Made by a program: the position numbers and the translations under genes. From Bacteroidales bacterium Bact_09 (GTDB taxonomy: Bacteria > Bacteroidota > Bacteroidia > Bacteroidales > UBA932): a stretch of DNA of 57,677 nucleotides. The notes under the pieces are model-generated. The model was not told the DNA's origin, ran no database searches, and was given only the letters and a program-made list of their open reading frames with translations. Every line of letters begins with the position of its first letter. The stretch's first letter is position 1. The stretch is taken from NCBI GenBank assembly GCA_001603455.1, contig LUZA01000033.1, positions 1 to 57,677 of the forward strand, read 5' to 3'. Positions 32,785 to 40,176 of this stretch are shown here, piece after piece.

Positions 32785-33885
32785 ATGAAAGAAAAGATCA
32801 TCTGTGGTATCCAGCAGGTAGGAATAGGGGTGCGCAATGTTGCGGAAGCCTGGTCATGGTATAGGGAACATTTTGGTTTTACTGTAAAAGTCTTTGAAGA
32901 TGAAGGAGTGGCAGAATTGATGCTTCCGTATACCGGAGGCAAACCCCAGCCCCGTTACGCGAACCTGGTGCTGAACATGAGGGGAGGAAGCGGATTTGAG
33001 ATCTGGGAGCCGCGCCAAAGGGAACTGAATTATCCCGAGACGGAACCCAGGCTGGGAGATACCGGTATCTTTGCCTGTAAGATAAAGTGTTCCGATATCA
33101 CGAGTGCTTACAGAACTTTTATGAGAAAAGGATTGAACGTTCTGAATGAGCCTATTACTTCTCCCTGGGGAAAAGAACATTTCTTTGTCAGAGATCCCTG
33201 GGGGAACCTTTTTGACATAGAAGAAGATCACTATGTGTTTGTGCGTGCTTCACATCTGACCGGAGGCGGCAATGGTGTTACACTGGGAGTTACCGAAATG
33301 GACCATTCCCTGGAATTTTACCGTAATTTGCTTGACTACGATACTGTGGTATCGGACACCAGTGGCGTTTTTGAAGACCTTAACGGGATCCCCGGATCGG
33401 AGAATACCTTGCGAAGGGTTCTTCTAAAAAGGTCAAAGCCCCTTCAGGGCCCCATGTCTGAGTTGATGGGGACATCGCATCTGGAACTGATCCAGACCCT
33501 TTCTTCAATACCTTCGGGTATTTATGAAGGCAGGATGTGGGGAGATCCGGGTTTTATTCACTTATGTTTTGATATCCGCAATATGGATACGCTCCAAAAA
33601 GAGGCCGAAACCCTGGGACATCCCTTCGTTTGTGACAGCGGGAGCGGTTTTGATATGGGTGATGCCAACGGTCATTTTTCTTATGTGGAAGATCCGGACG
33701 GAACGCTCATAGAATTTGTGGAAACGTTCCGTATCCCGGTAATCAAACGGTTAGGGCTGTATATAGATCTGAGAAACAAAGATGACAAAAACCCCCTGAG
33801 CCGCTTTATTACAAAATCCCTGAGGCTATTGTCTGCAAAACCAAAACGTAAATCCGACACTACAGGAGATCCTGTTCAGTCCTAA
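32785..33885 (+). CDS. Two-domain VOC (glyoxalase-fold) protein
   Basis: A 366-residue protein made of two vicinal-oxygen-chelate modules, about residues 5-150 and 160-312. Each has the beta-alpha-beta-beta-beta pattern (QVGIGVRNVAEAWSWYREHFGF; VTLGVTEMDHSLEFYRNLLDY) and closing strands with DPWGNLFDIEED and DPDGTLIEFVET. In the first module the usual N-terminal metal His is Gln. The second keeps His in IHLCFD and Glu in LIEFVE, so metal binding there is possible. Lyase, dioxygenase and isomerase activities all occur in this fold; none can be chosen here. It follows the SDR gene by 8 bp and overlaps the convergent glycerate kinase by 26 bp. Confidence 0.85.
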   Translation: MKEKIICGIQQVGIGVRNVAEAWSWYREHFGFTVKVFEDEGVAELMLPYTGGKPQPRYANLVLNMRGGSGFEIWEPRQRELNYPETEPRLGDTGIFACKIKCSDITSAYRTFMRKGLNVLNEPITSPWGKEHFFVRDPWGNLFDIEEDHYVFVRASHLTGGGNGVTLGVTEMDHSLEFYRNLLDYDTVVSDTSGVFEDLNGIPGSENTLRRVLLKRSKPLQGPMSELMGTSHLELIQTLSSIPSGIYEGRMWGDPGFIHLCFDIRNMDTLQKEAETLGHPFVCDSGSGFDMGDANGHFSYVEDPDGTLIEFVETFRIPVIKRLGLYIDLRNKDDKNPLSRFITKSLRLLSAKPKRKSDTTGDPVQS

Positions 33886-35020
33886 AGTGATCAAAGACAG
33901 CTTTCTGAAGCCATTCTGAAGCCAGTGTGAGAGAGGCACTGGGAGGAGTAACCGGTATGCACAAGTTAAAAAAATCCTCTCTGATAGTTGATGCAGAAGG
34001 GGTTACACTGCCACAAAAAGCGATCACCTTTTTTCCGTGTTTCTTAGCCAGGCGTGCCACCCCCATGGGGGCCTTGCCCATAGCCGTTTGATCGTCCATT
34101 CTTCCTTCTCCGGTGATGATCATGTCTGCGTTTCTGATCTCCTCTTCCAGACCAATGGCATCCATGATCACACCGACTCCTGATTCCAGACTTGCATTCA
34201 GGAACTGCACAAATGCATAACCCAATCCGCCGGCTGCCCCGGCTCCGGGAATATCACGATTATCCTTTTTTACCGAAGACCGGGATTCCAACCTGGCTGC
34301 TACATCGGCCAGGTTGGCCAATCCCCTGTCCAGTCTGCGGATATCCTCAGGTGAAGCTCCTTTTTGCGGCCCGAAGATGCAAGCAGCTCCGTTGGGTCCG
34401 CACAGGGGGTTGTTCACATCGCAGGCTATCCGGAAGGTACATTCTTCCAGTAACGGGTGCTTACCCGAGGTACAGATGGAAGCTATACGGTTCAGATCTT
34501 TACCGCATACGCCCGTTTCCCTCCCCAGTTCATCACGAAATTCATAGCCGAGGGCATTCAGCATACCAATACCGCCGTCGTTTGTAGCGCTACCTCCGAT
34601 CCCTATGAGAAAATTCCGGCATCCTTTAGAGATAGCATGAAGAATGAGCTCTCCCACTCCGTAGGTTGTCGTATAGAGCGGATTTCTTTCCTTTTCCGGA
34701 ACCAACCATAGACCCGCTGCTGCAGACATTTCTATCACTGCTAATACTGGTCCGTTATCTGGTGTAATGATCCCATAGATGGCTTCCACCTGTCCTTTGA
34801 GGGGACTCCTGACCTTGATGGTTCTGTATGTACCCCCAAGACCCTGGATCAGTGCAGTCACCGTACCTTCACCTCCATCGGCTATCGGTAATACCCTTAC
34901 CTCTGGAACTTCACCAGGTATGGACTGGAAGGCCTTTTCAATGCCCCGTTGTACGGCATGACCGGCATCGAATGATGTCAGGGTGCCCTTGAACGAGTCC
35001 ATGACCACTACTATTTTCAC
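33860..35020 (-). CDS. Glycerate kinase (type 1, GlxK/GarK family)
   Basis: The 386-residue enzyme phosphorylates D-glycerate, most likely at C2 for this family. Diagnostic segments are MDSFKGTLTSFDAGHAVQRGI at the N terminus, PIADGGEGTVTAL near 46, the glycine-rich GIGGSATNDGGIGMLNALGYEF near 140-162, GAAGGLGYAF near 262 and ITGEGRMDDQTAMGKAP near 300. It would feed glycerate into glycolysis. The DUF308 gene upstream overlaps its start by 4 bp. Confidence 0.93.
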   Translation of the reverse strand: MKIVVVMDSFKGTLTSFDAGHAVQRGIEKAFQSIPGEVPEVRVLPIADGGEGTVTALIQGLGGTYRTIKVRSPLKGQVEAIYGIITPDNGPVLAVIEMSAAAGLWLVPEKERNPLYTTTYGVGELILHAISKGCRNFLIGIGGSATNDGGIGMLNALGYEFRDELGRETGVCGKDLNRIASICTSGKHPLLEECTFRIACDVNNPLCGPNGAACIFGPQKGASPEDIRRLDRGLANLADVAARLESRSSVKKDNRDIPGAGAAGGLGYAFVQFLNASLESGVGVIMDAIGLEEEIRNADMIITGEGRMDDQTAMGKAPMGVARLAKKHGKKVIAFCGSVTPSASTIREDFFNLCIPVTPPSASLTLASEWLQKAVFDHFRTEQDLL

Positions 35021-35613
35021 AATCCAGCTTTTTTGCTTTTTCTGATCAGATTTTGTTCGACAATTGCCTGGATAATTTCGGTCAAAGCATAAGCCAAACA
35101 GATAATTCCTGCAAAAATAGTCAGTGTCATAGCTGCCTGAAACGGATTAATCAGGATTACTATGCTGAGTATACAAATGATAACCGGATTGATATAAATA
35201 TACCAAGGTAGACCTATGGCATGTGTTTTCCGGAACTGTATAATTCCGGTGATCTGTGTAATGGAAGACAACAACAGTACAATCCCTGTCAGGAACATGG
35301 TCAGTCCTGCAAAAAAACCGGGGAATAGGAGTAAAAGCACTGCAAATGCCATAAAGATAAGGGCTGTCATATACAGGAGCCGCTGCAGGCCTTTGTCTGG
35401 GTTTCTCCTGCCAGATGGATGAGTTTCTCCGGGTTGCCGGCTGTCTTTCCAGGCAAAATACAAGGCAAACAATCCGCCTACCAGTAGAATGGCGGCAAGA
35501 AGCCTGATTAGCGTGTGGACGCTTCCTTCAGGGTTAACCAATAAGAAAATACCCAGGGCCATTCCCAGCAGGCCCCTTAGGACAGAATAACGGATGTAGG
35601 ATATGGCTTTCAT
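35017..35613 (-). CDS. DUF308 (HdeD-like) membrane protein
   Basis: A 198-residue integral membrane protein with about six hydrophobic helices, including LGMALGIFLLVNPEGSVHTLIRLLAAILLVGGLFALYFAW, and FMAFAVLLLLFPGFFAGLTMFLTGIVLLLSSI. The repeated LNP...xxxxL..L.G......G pattern and length fit DUF308, the family of E. coli HdeD, an acid-stress membrane protein of unknown mechanism. No catalytic motif is present. It is the first gene of a two-gene reverse operon with glycerate kinase; the pairing has no obvious biochemical reason. Confidence 0.8.
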   Translation of the reverse strand: MKAISYIRYSVLRGLLGMALGIFLLVNPEGSVHTLIRLLAAILLVGGLFALYFAWKDSRQPGETHPSGRRNPDKGLQRLLYMTALIFMAFAVLLLLFPGFFAGLTMFLTGIVLLLSSITQITGIIQFRKTHAIGLPWYIYINPVIICILSIVILINPFQAAMTLTIFAGIICLAYALTEIIQAIVEQNLIRKSKKAGL

Positions 35614-35628
35614 ATTAAAGAAATGTTA

Positions 35629-35659
35629 ATTGTATAAAGATAATAATTTTTTACATTTG
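35629..35659 (+). promoter_or_regulatory. Promoter of the ABC-F gene
   Basis: ATTG (35629-35632), 19 bp spacer, TACATTTG (35652-35659), about 19 bp before the ATG at 35678. It supports that start over an in-frame one at 35630, which would lie upstream of the transcription start. Confidence 0.7.
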
Positions 35660-35677
35660 TCCGTTAGAGGGATCATT

Positions 35678-37540
35678 ATGGCCACTTACCTTCAGGTTGA
35701 AAACCTTACTAAATCATACGGGGACAGAATCTTATTCAGTCAGATATCGTTCCACATCAATCAGGGGGATAAGATTGCCCTGGTAGCTGCCAACGGAAGT
35801 GGAAAGTCATCCCTGCTGAACGTCCTTGCCGGTAAGGAATTGCCTGAAAGCGGAGGGAGCGTGATGTTCATGAAAAATATTGGAGTAGCTTACCTTGAAC
35901 AGGATCCGGTATTCGATCCCGGCATGTCGGTCAGGGAACATCTTCGCCGGGCCAATAAAAAGGTCTTTAAGGCCATAACGGCGTATAACACGGCTTCGGG
36001 ATCCGGAGAAAGGAAAAAGTTGGAAAAGGCGATCAGCGACATGGACCGGTTGGGTGTGTGGAATTATGACCAAAGGATGGACAAGATACTGACCTCGTTA
36101 AAATTTGGGCTTGCCGGAAGATCTATGGGGACATTGTCCGGCGGAGAGGTCAAAAAAGTGGCTATTGCCGCCTTGTTGTTGCAGGATGCAGAGTTTTTGA
36201 TAATGGATGAACCTACCAATCACCTGGATATTGAAGTCATAGAATACCTGGAAGAGTATCTGTCTGCTTCTTCGGCCACCTTGTTCATGGTCACACACGA
36301 CCGCTATTTTCTGGACAGGGTATGTAACTCCATATACGAACTAGAAGATGGGCAATTGTACACCTACCGGGGGAATTACCGGCTGTTCCTTGAAAAAAAG
36401 GAGGAACGCATAGCCAACAGGGCGGCGGAAACGGATAAGGCCAGAAATCTTTACCGCAGGGAACTGGAATGGATACGCAGCACCCCCTGTGCAAGGACAG
36501 GTAAGTCAAAATCCAGGAAAGATGATTTTAACCGGCTCAAAGAAAAGATACAACTTTCAGATAATGAGCGCAAAATACAGATTAATGCCGGCGTTGCCCG
36601 CTTGGGAGGAAAGATCATTCATTGCAAAGACCTGTCTTTCCATTATGGGGCGGAATGTATGCTCAAAGACTTCTCCTACAATTTTCAGAGGTATGAAAAG
36701 ATCGGGATCATAGGCGGTAATGGGGTGGGGAAAACTACTTTTCTTAAATTGATCACCGGAGAACTCACTCCGGATTCAGGAGAGTTACAGCTTGGACAGA
36801 CCGTCCGTTTTGGGTTTTACCGTCAGGAGGGGATACAGTTCAATCCGGGGGACACCGTTTTTGATGTGGTACATGACATTGCCGAGGTAGTAACTCAGGC
36901 CGATGGGGGCCAAGTCCCCGTCGGTACCTTTCTGAACCGCTTTCTGTTTCCCCCGCCTACACATCAGGTCAGGGTGGAAAAGCTGAGCGGGGGTGAAAAA
37001 CGTCGCCTGTATCTGCTTACCATACTTATGCGCAATCCTAACTTTTTAATCCTGGACGAACCCACCAACGATCTGGACATCCTGACCCTGAACGTGCTTG
37101 AGGAATACCTGGAGCATTTTAAAGGTTGTGTGCTGATCGTTTCTCATGACAGGTATTTCATGGACAAACTGGCAGACCATCTTTTCATATTCCAGGGCGA
37201 CGGGATTGTGCGGGATTATCCGGGCAAATGCAGCGAGTATTACAGGACCCTTTCCATCCCGGAAAGTAAGACTTCAGAAAGAAAAAAGGAAATCAGGCAT
37301 ACACCGGTTAAGAAAAAGATCACCTACAGGGAGCAAAAGCGCATGGAAGAGCTTGAACAAATGATCCAGGAGCTTGACCAAGAGAAAGCAGAACTGGAAA
37401 AGGTGCTCTCGGACCCCGCCCGCCCGCTGGAAGAAATCACCGGTGCCTCGGTAAGGATGGGCGAAATACTCGAATCTCTGGAAAAAAACTGGGAAGAACT
37501 GCTCGGTCTGGAAGATCAGCGGGTTTGTTGTAGCCAATAG
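35678..37540 (+). CDS. ABC-F ATPase (Uup/EttA-like translation factor)
   Basis: The start at 35678 gives MATYLQVENLTKSYGDRILF and 620 residues. Two ATPase cassettes are joined by the P-tRNA interaction linker and there are no membrane segments. Walker A sequences are AANGSGKSSLLN (about 41) and GGNGVGKTTFLK (about 350). Signatures are LSGGEVKK and LSGGEKRR, Walker B LIMDEPTNHLD and LILDEPTNDLD. The C terminus (about 550-620) is a charged coiled coil, as in Uup. ABC-F proteins bind ribosomes, relieve stalling or give antibiotic protection. The C-terminal coil favours the Uup subgroup over resistance-type members. Confidence 0.92.
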   Translation: MATYLQVENLTKSYGDRILFSQISFHINQGDKIALVAANGSGKSSLLNVLAGKELPESGGSVMFMKNIGVAYLEQDPVFDPGMSVREHLRRANKKVFKAITAYNTASGSGERKKLEKAISDMDRLGVWNYDQRMDKILTSLKFGLAGRSMGTLSGGEVKKVAIAALLLQDAEFLIMDEPTNHLDIEVIEYLEEYLSASSATLFMVTHDRYFLDRVCNSIYELEDGQLYTYRGNYRLFLEKKEERIANRAAETDKARNLYRRELEWIRSTPCARTGKSKSRKDDFNRLKEKIQLSDNERKIQINAGVARLGGKIIHCKDLSFHYGAECMLKDFSYNFQRYEKIGIIGGNGVGKTTFLKLITGELTPDSGELQLGQTVRFGFYRQEGIQFNPGDTVFDVVHDIAEVVTQADGGQVPVGTFLNRFLFPPPTHQVRVEKLSGGEKRRLYLLTILMRNPNFLILDEPTNDLDILTLNVLEEYLEHFKGCVLIVSHDRYFMDKLADHLFIFQGDGIVRDYPGKCSEYYRTLSIPESKTSERKKEIRHTPVKKKITYREQKRMEELEQMIQELDQEKAELEKVLSDPARPLEEITGASVRMGEILESLEKNWEELLGLEDQRVCCSQ

Positions 37541-37569
37541 GACCAGCTAATTATTGTTTGACCTGGTCC
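37540..37569. terminator. Hairpin between ABC-F and LuxR genes
   Basis: GGACCAG (37540-37546) pairs with CTGGTCC (37563-37569) across a 16-nt loop. It spans the 10-bp gap between the convergent genes and the last codons of the LuxR gene. It has no proper T tract. Its role as a shared terminator is inferred. Confidence 0.4.
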
Positions 37570-38144
37570 AGGTCTACCAGGTTGTTAAGGATGGCGTAAA
37601 TGGTCAGTCCGGAAGGTGAGTGGATCTGAAGCTTGTTGGCAATATTCTTGCGGTGTGTCATAACTGTATGGATTGACAGAAAAAGTTTTTCGGCTATCTG
37701 TTTATTGGTCAGCCCCTTGGCGACTTCCACTATAACTTCCTTTTCCCTATTGCTCAAATCCTTCGAGGTGTCACTTTTTTCTTTCAGATCAAGCAGTTTC
37801 ACAATTTTATTCCTGATCTGCTCTGCAGAATCGTAAATGGATACCGATTCATCGTAATGCTTCAGTGTATGACGATCTGCCAGGGAATGCAGCAGGGCCA
37901 GTGTTTTCATTTTATTGTTCCCTGTCAGTGTCCTGATCTTTCTGATTATCGCCGGATCTGTAGCAACGGGATTTACAATGAGCAAATCGGGGGTGGGATT
38001 GCTAACATTACAATCAAAGCTGTTTACGTCTGCAATCTCTATTACATAGATATCCAGGATGCCAATGCGTTTGAGAACCTCTATCATACCGGCACGTAAT
38101 ATCTCTGATGGTTCTGCCAGGGCTACGTGGATCTTTCTGCTCAT
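37551..38144 (-). CDS. LuxR-family regulator with a degenerate receiver domain
   Basis: A 197-residue transcription factor. The C terminus (about 130-190) is a LuxR/NarL helix-turn-helix: LSNREKEVIVEVAKGLTNKQIAEKLFLSIHTVMTHRKNIANKL. The N terminus looks like a receiver (IHVALAEPSEILRAGMIEVLKRIG), but the site where a phospho-acceptor Asp is expected reads PDLLIVNPV and the acidic pair after the first strand is AEPSE. Phosphorylation is therefore unlikely. No histidine kinase is adjacent. Its ATG overlaps the hemerythrin stop, so both are made from one message, and the hemerythrin protein is the natural candidate for its signal input. Confidence 0.88.
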   Translation of the reverse strand: MSRKIHVALAEPSEILRAGMIEVLKRIGILDIYVIEIADVNSFDCNVSNPTPDLLIVNPVATDPAIIRKIRTLTGNNKMKTLALLHSLADRHTLKHYDESVSIYDSAEQIRNKIVKLLDLKEKSDTSKDLSNREKEVIVEVAKGLTNKQIAEKLFLSIHTVMTHRKNIANKLQIHSPSGLTIYAILNNLVDLDQVKQ

Positions 38145-38827
38145 TGTTTCCTCAAATTGAATTCCATTTGGGATATCATAGGTACGAACAGGTTATCTTC
38201 AATGAAATTATGGGAGGCCAAGTCCTGTGCACAGACAAAAATGTCAAACAGGACAGCGTTTAGCTCATCTGCGTTCCCGGGAGGATAATATTTAATCAGG
38301 ATGTTCTTCAGTTCCGATAGTTTGGACTCAATACTATCGTGCTGCCGGCAAAAAACCCGGATGCTGTAGTCGCCTCGTTTTTTACCGGTCAACAGCGACC
38401 GGACATATGGGAATACGGTTTCTTCTTCGTAATCCATATGGGTGTGAACCTGTTCCACGTATTCGTCATAGAACCTGATGATGGCACTGACTGCTTTGTC
38501 GTCCTGGGTGCCCAGGGCAGCCAGAAGTTTCTGTCTGATAGAAGGGAGGCGAAAATCCAGAAAGTGGCTGTGGGAATTGTGGAGATATTCCAGCAGGCAT
38601 GGAAGGGATGGCTCTGCCGTTTCATCCCTTATTCCGCTAACCAGCAGGTTTACCACAGCCAGAAAAGTGTTTTCATCCACATGATTCATGTGGCACACCT
38701 GTCGGATGGTTTTTTCTCCAAATCCGGGAGATATTCCAAAACGACTCATGACAAAAAGCATGGGAAAATTGTCACAAATCAGTTCGCTCATACTATCCGA
38801 CGATGTATATTTTCCCAATTTGTACAT
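38141..38827 (-). CDS. Hemerythrin-domain protein, ScdA/RIC-like
   Basis: A 228-residue protein. The C-terminal hemerythrin bundle (about 80-220) has plausible di-iron ligands: HSHFLDFRLP near 91, HTHMDYEEETVFPYV near 132-146, RQHDSIE near 165 and HNFIEDNLFVP near 207. The N-terminal part (about 9-65) resembles the small domain that in ScdA/RIC/YtfE iron-sulfur repair proteins carries a conserved Cys-Cys (FGIDYCCGG). Here the same place reads FGISPGFGE, without cysteine. Family members bind iron, oxygen or nitric oxide. Coupling to the LuxR gene by ATGA suggests a sensor role. A -7-like TATCTTTA lies at 38856-38849 on its strand. Confidence 0.86.
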   Translation of the reverse strand: MYKLGKYTSSDSMSELICDNFPMLFVMSRFGISPGFGEKTIRQVCHMNHVDENTFLAVVNLLVSGIRDETAEPSLPCLLEYLHNSHSHFLDFRLPSIRQKLLAALGTQDDKAVSAIIRFYDEYVEQVHTHMDYEEETVFPYVRSLLTGKKRGDYSIRVFCRQHDSIESKLSELKNILIKYYPPGNADELNAVLFDIFVCAQDLASHNFIEDNLFVPMISQMEFNLRKQ

Positions 38828-38866
38828 GATTTTGCCCGGTTTAAAGCATAAAGATAATAAAAAAAG

Positions 38867-39676
38867 TCAGGTGAACAGGATCAGGCTCAAAGCCATTATA
38901 GCCATACCCGAGATCAGGCCATAAATGGCAATGTGGTGTTCTCCATATTCGTGAGCTCCCGGCAACAGTTCGTCAATGGATATGAAAACCATGATGCCGG
39001 CTACTATGGCAAAGACACAGCCCATTACTACGGGAGTAAGAAAGGGCATAAGGATTAAATAGGCCAACAAAGCACCCAGCGGTTCTGCCAAAGCCGAAAG
39101 CAGCGTTATTCCAAAAGCTTTTTTCCTGCTTCCTGTGGCGTAATAGATAGGGATAGATACTGCAATTTCTTCAGGAATGTTGTGAATGGCTATAGCCGTG
39201 GCAATGGCGATGCCCAGTGTGGAATTTTCCAGTGCAGCCATAAAAGTAGCGATCCCTTCTGGAAAGTTGTGCACGGCTATGGCAATGGCTGTCATAACGC
39301 CCATTTTCATCAAGCTTGGCTTTTTCATGCCTGTCACGCCCTCGCCCATCTCTTCTACAGAATGTGCTTCGTGAGGGTTCCCGAAGGAAGGCACAAAACG
39401 GTCGATCAGCGCGATGATGGCCATCCCGGTAAAAAAGAAGATCACAGTCAACAAAAGGCCCTGCTTTTCCCCCATGTTTTCTGCCAGGATGGAACGGGCC
39501 TCGGCAAATATTTCCACAAATGCCACATAAATCATAACCCCGGCGGACAATCCCAGCGAGTATGAAAGCAATTTACGGTTTGTCCTTTTGGCAACAAAAG
39601 TTATAGCAAACCCTATCAGTGTAGCCAGACCTGCGAACAAGGCCAACAGAAAAGGCAGAAGAATTCTTGAATCCAT
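38867..39676 (-). CDS. zupT: ZIP-family metal transporter (ZupT)
   Basis: A 269-residue inner-membrane transporter with about eight helices. ZIP metal-site motifs are clear in helices four and five: HNFPEGIATF (about 137-146) and HNIPEEIAVSIPIYYATGS (about 165-183). A short loop, NPHEAHSVEEM, near 99-109 may bind metal. ZupT proteins import zinc and other divalent cations. It is transcribed away from the His-rich/TonB pair, with a palindrome sitting at the -33 position of both promoters, so both directions probably answer to the same metal-dependent regulator. Confidence 0.92.
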   Translation of the reverse strand: MDSRILLPFLLALFAGLATLIGFAITFVAKRTNRKLLSYSLGLSAGVMIYVAFVEIFAEARSILAENMGEKQGLLLTVIFFFTGMAIIALIDRFVPSFGNPHEAHSVEEMGEGVTGMKKPSLMKMGVMTAIAIAVHNFPEGIATFMAALENSTLGIAIATAIAIHNIPEEIAVSIPIYYATGSRKKAFGITLLSALAEPLGALLAYLILMPFLTPVVMGCVFAIVAGIMVFISIDELLPGAHEYGEHHIAIYGLISGMAIMALSLILFT

Positions 39677-39699
39677 AGGGGGAATTTTTAAATAAAACG

Positions 39700-39707
39700 C
39701 AAAGATA
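39700..39707 (-). promoter_or_regulatory. -7 element of zupT
   Basis: TATCTTTG on the reverse strand, about 24 bp before the zupT ATG. The 20-bp palindrome starts 20 bp further upstream, where the -33 element should be. Confidence 0.7.
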
Positions 39708-39727
39708 CCAAGGATTCATTTCCCGTA

Positions 39728-39747
39728 AATACCCAATTTAGGGTATT
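39728..39747. promoter_or_regulatory. Candidate divergent operator AATACCC-N6-GGGTATT
   Basis: A perfect inverted repeat with 7-bp arms and a 6-bp AT-rich centre. It lies 20 bp from the zupT -7 element on one side and 19 bp from the -7 element of the His-rich gene on the other. Each arm presents TATT at the -33 position of its own promoter. A bound dimer would block both promoters. The geometry suits a Fur-, Zur- or DtxR-type metalloregulator, but no such gene is in the window and the site does not match a consensus I can name. Confidence 0.65.
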
Positions 39748-39766
39748 ATATTTTGTAGAGATGTCT

Positions 39767-39774
39767 TATCTTTG
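39767..39774 (+). promoter_or_regulatory. -7 element of the His-rich/TonB operon
   Basis: TATCTTTG, a perfect TAnnTTTG, 9 bp before the ATG at 39784. The implied leader is very short. Confidence 0.7.
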
Positions 39775-39783
39775 CCGTTCAAT

Positions 39784-40122
39784 ATGATCGCCCCGTCCCG
39801 AAATATTAAGATCACTGCCCTAGTACTGGCGTTCCTCTTTATGGGGTATTATGCAGGCGCAACTTTATTTTATCACAGTCATACCGATAACCGACAGGTT
39901 ATCTCACACTCGCATCCTTATACTTCACGAAATCATACACATACAAGTGAGCAGTTGCAGCTGATTTCTTTTTTATCGGTTGTAATAATGACACTCCCCG
40001 CAGTTATCGTTTTTTGGGGGCTTCTTAACATTTTTACCGGGGTCTTTCTTTTTACCGGTATTCCTTCAATTTATGCTGCAAAGCGTACAGTTCTCAGTCT
40101 GAGAGCTCCTCCCGTAATGTAA
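39784..40122 (+). CDS. Small His-rich membrane protein, probably metal-related
   Basis: The start at 39784 is used because an upstream TTG-initiated frame begins within the -7 element. The 112-residue protein has an N-terminal hydrophobic segment (ITALVLAFLFMGYYAGATLF) and, after it, a His cluster: FYHSHT, VISHSHPY and RNHTHT, about residues 30-55. One or two more hydrophobic stretches follow (ISFLSVVIMTLPAVIVFWGLLNIF). The cluster could bind zinc or another divalent ion on the outer face of the inner membrane. Its place between a ZIP transporter and a TonB receptor supports that. Similar short His-rich proteins before TonB receptors are recalled in other Bacteroidota, but the function is unknown. 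Confidence 0.78.
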   Translation: MIAPSRNIKITALVLAFLFMGYYAGATLFYHSHTDNRQVISHSHPYTSRNHTHTSEQLQLISFLSVVIMTLPAVIVFWGLLNIFTGVFLFTGIPSIYAAKRTVLSLRAPPVM

Positions 40123-40176
40123 TTATTTTCCATTTTTTGAGTTTAAGAAATAATTATCATTACGTAACATAAATCC

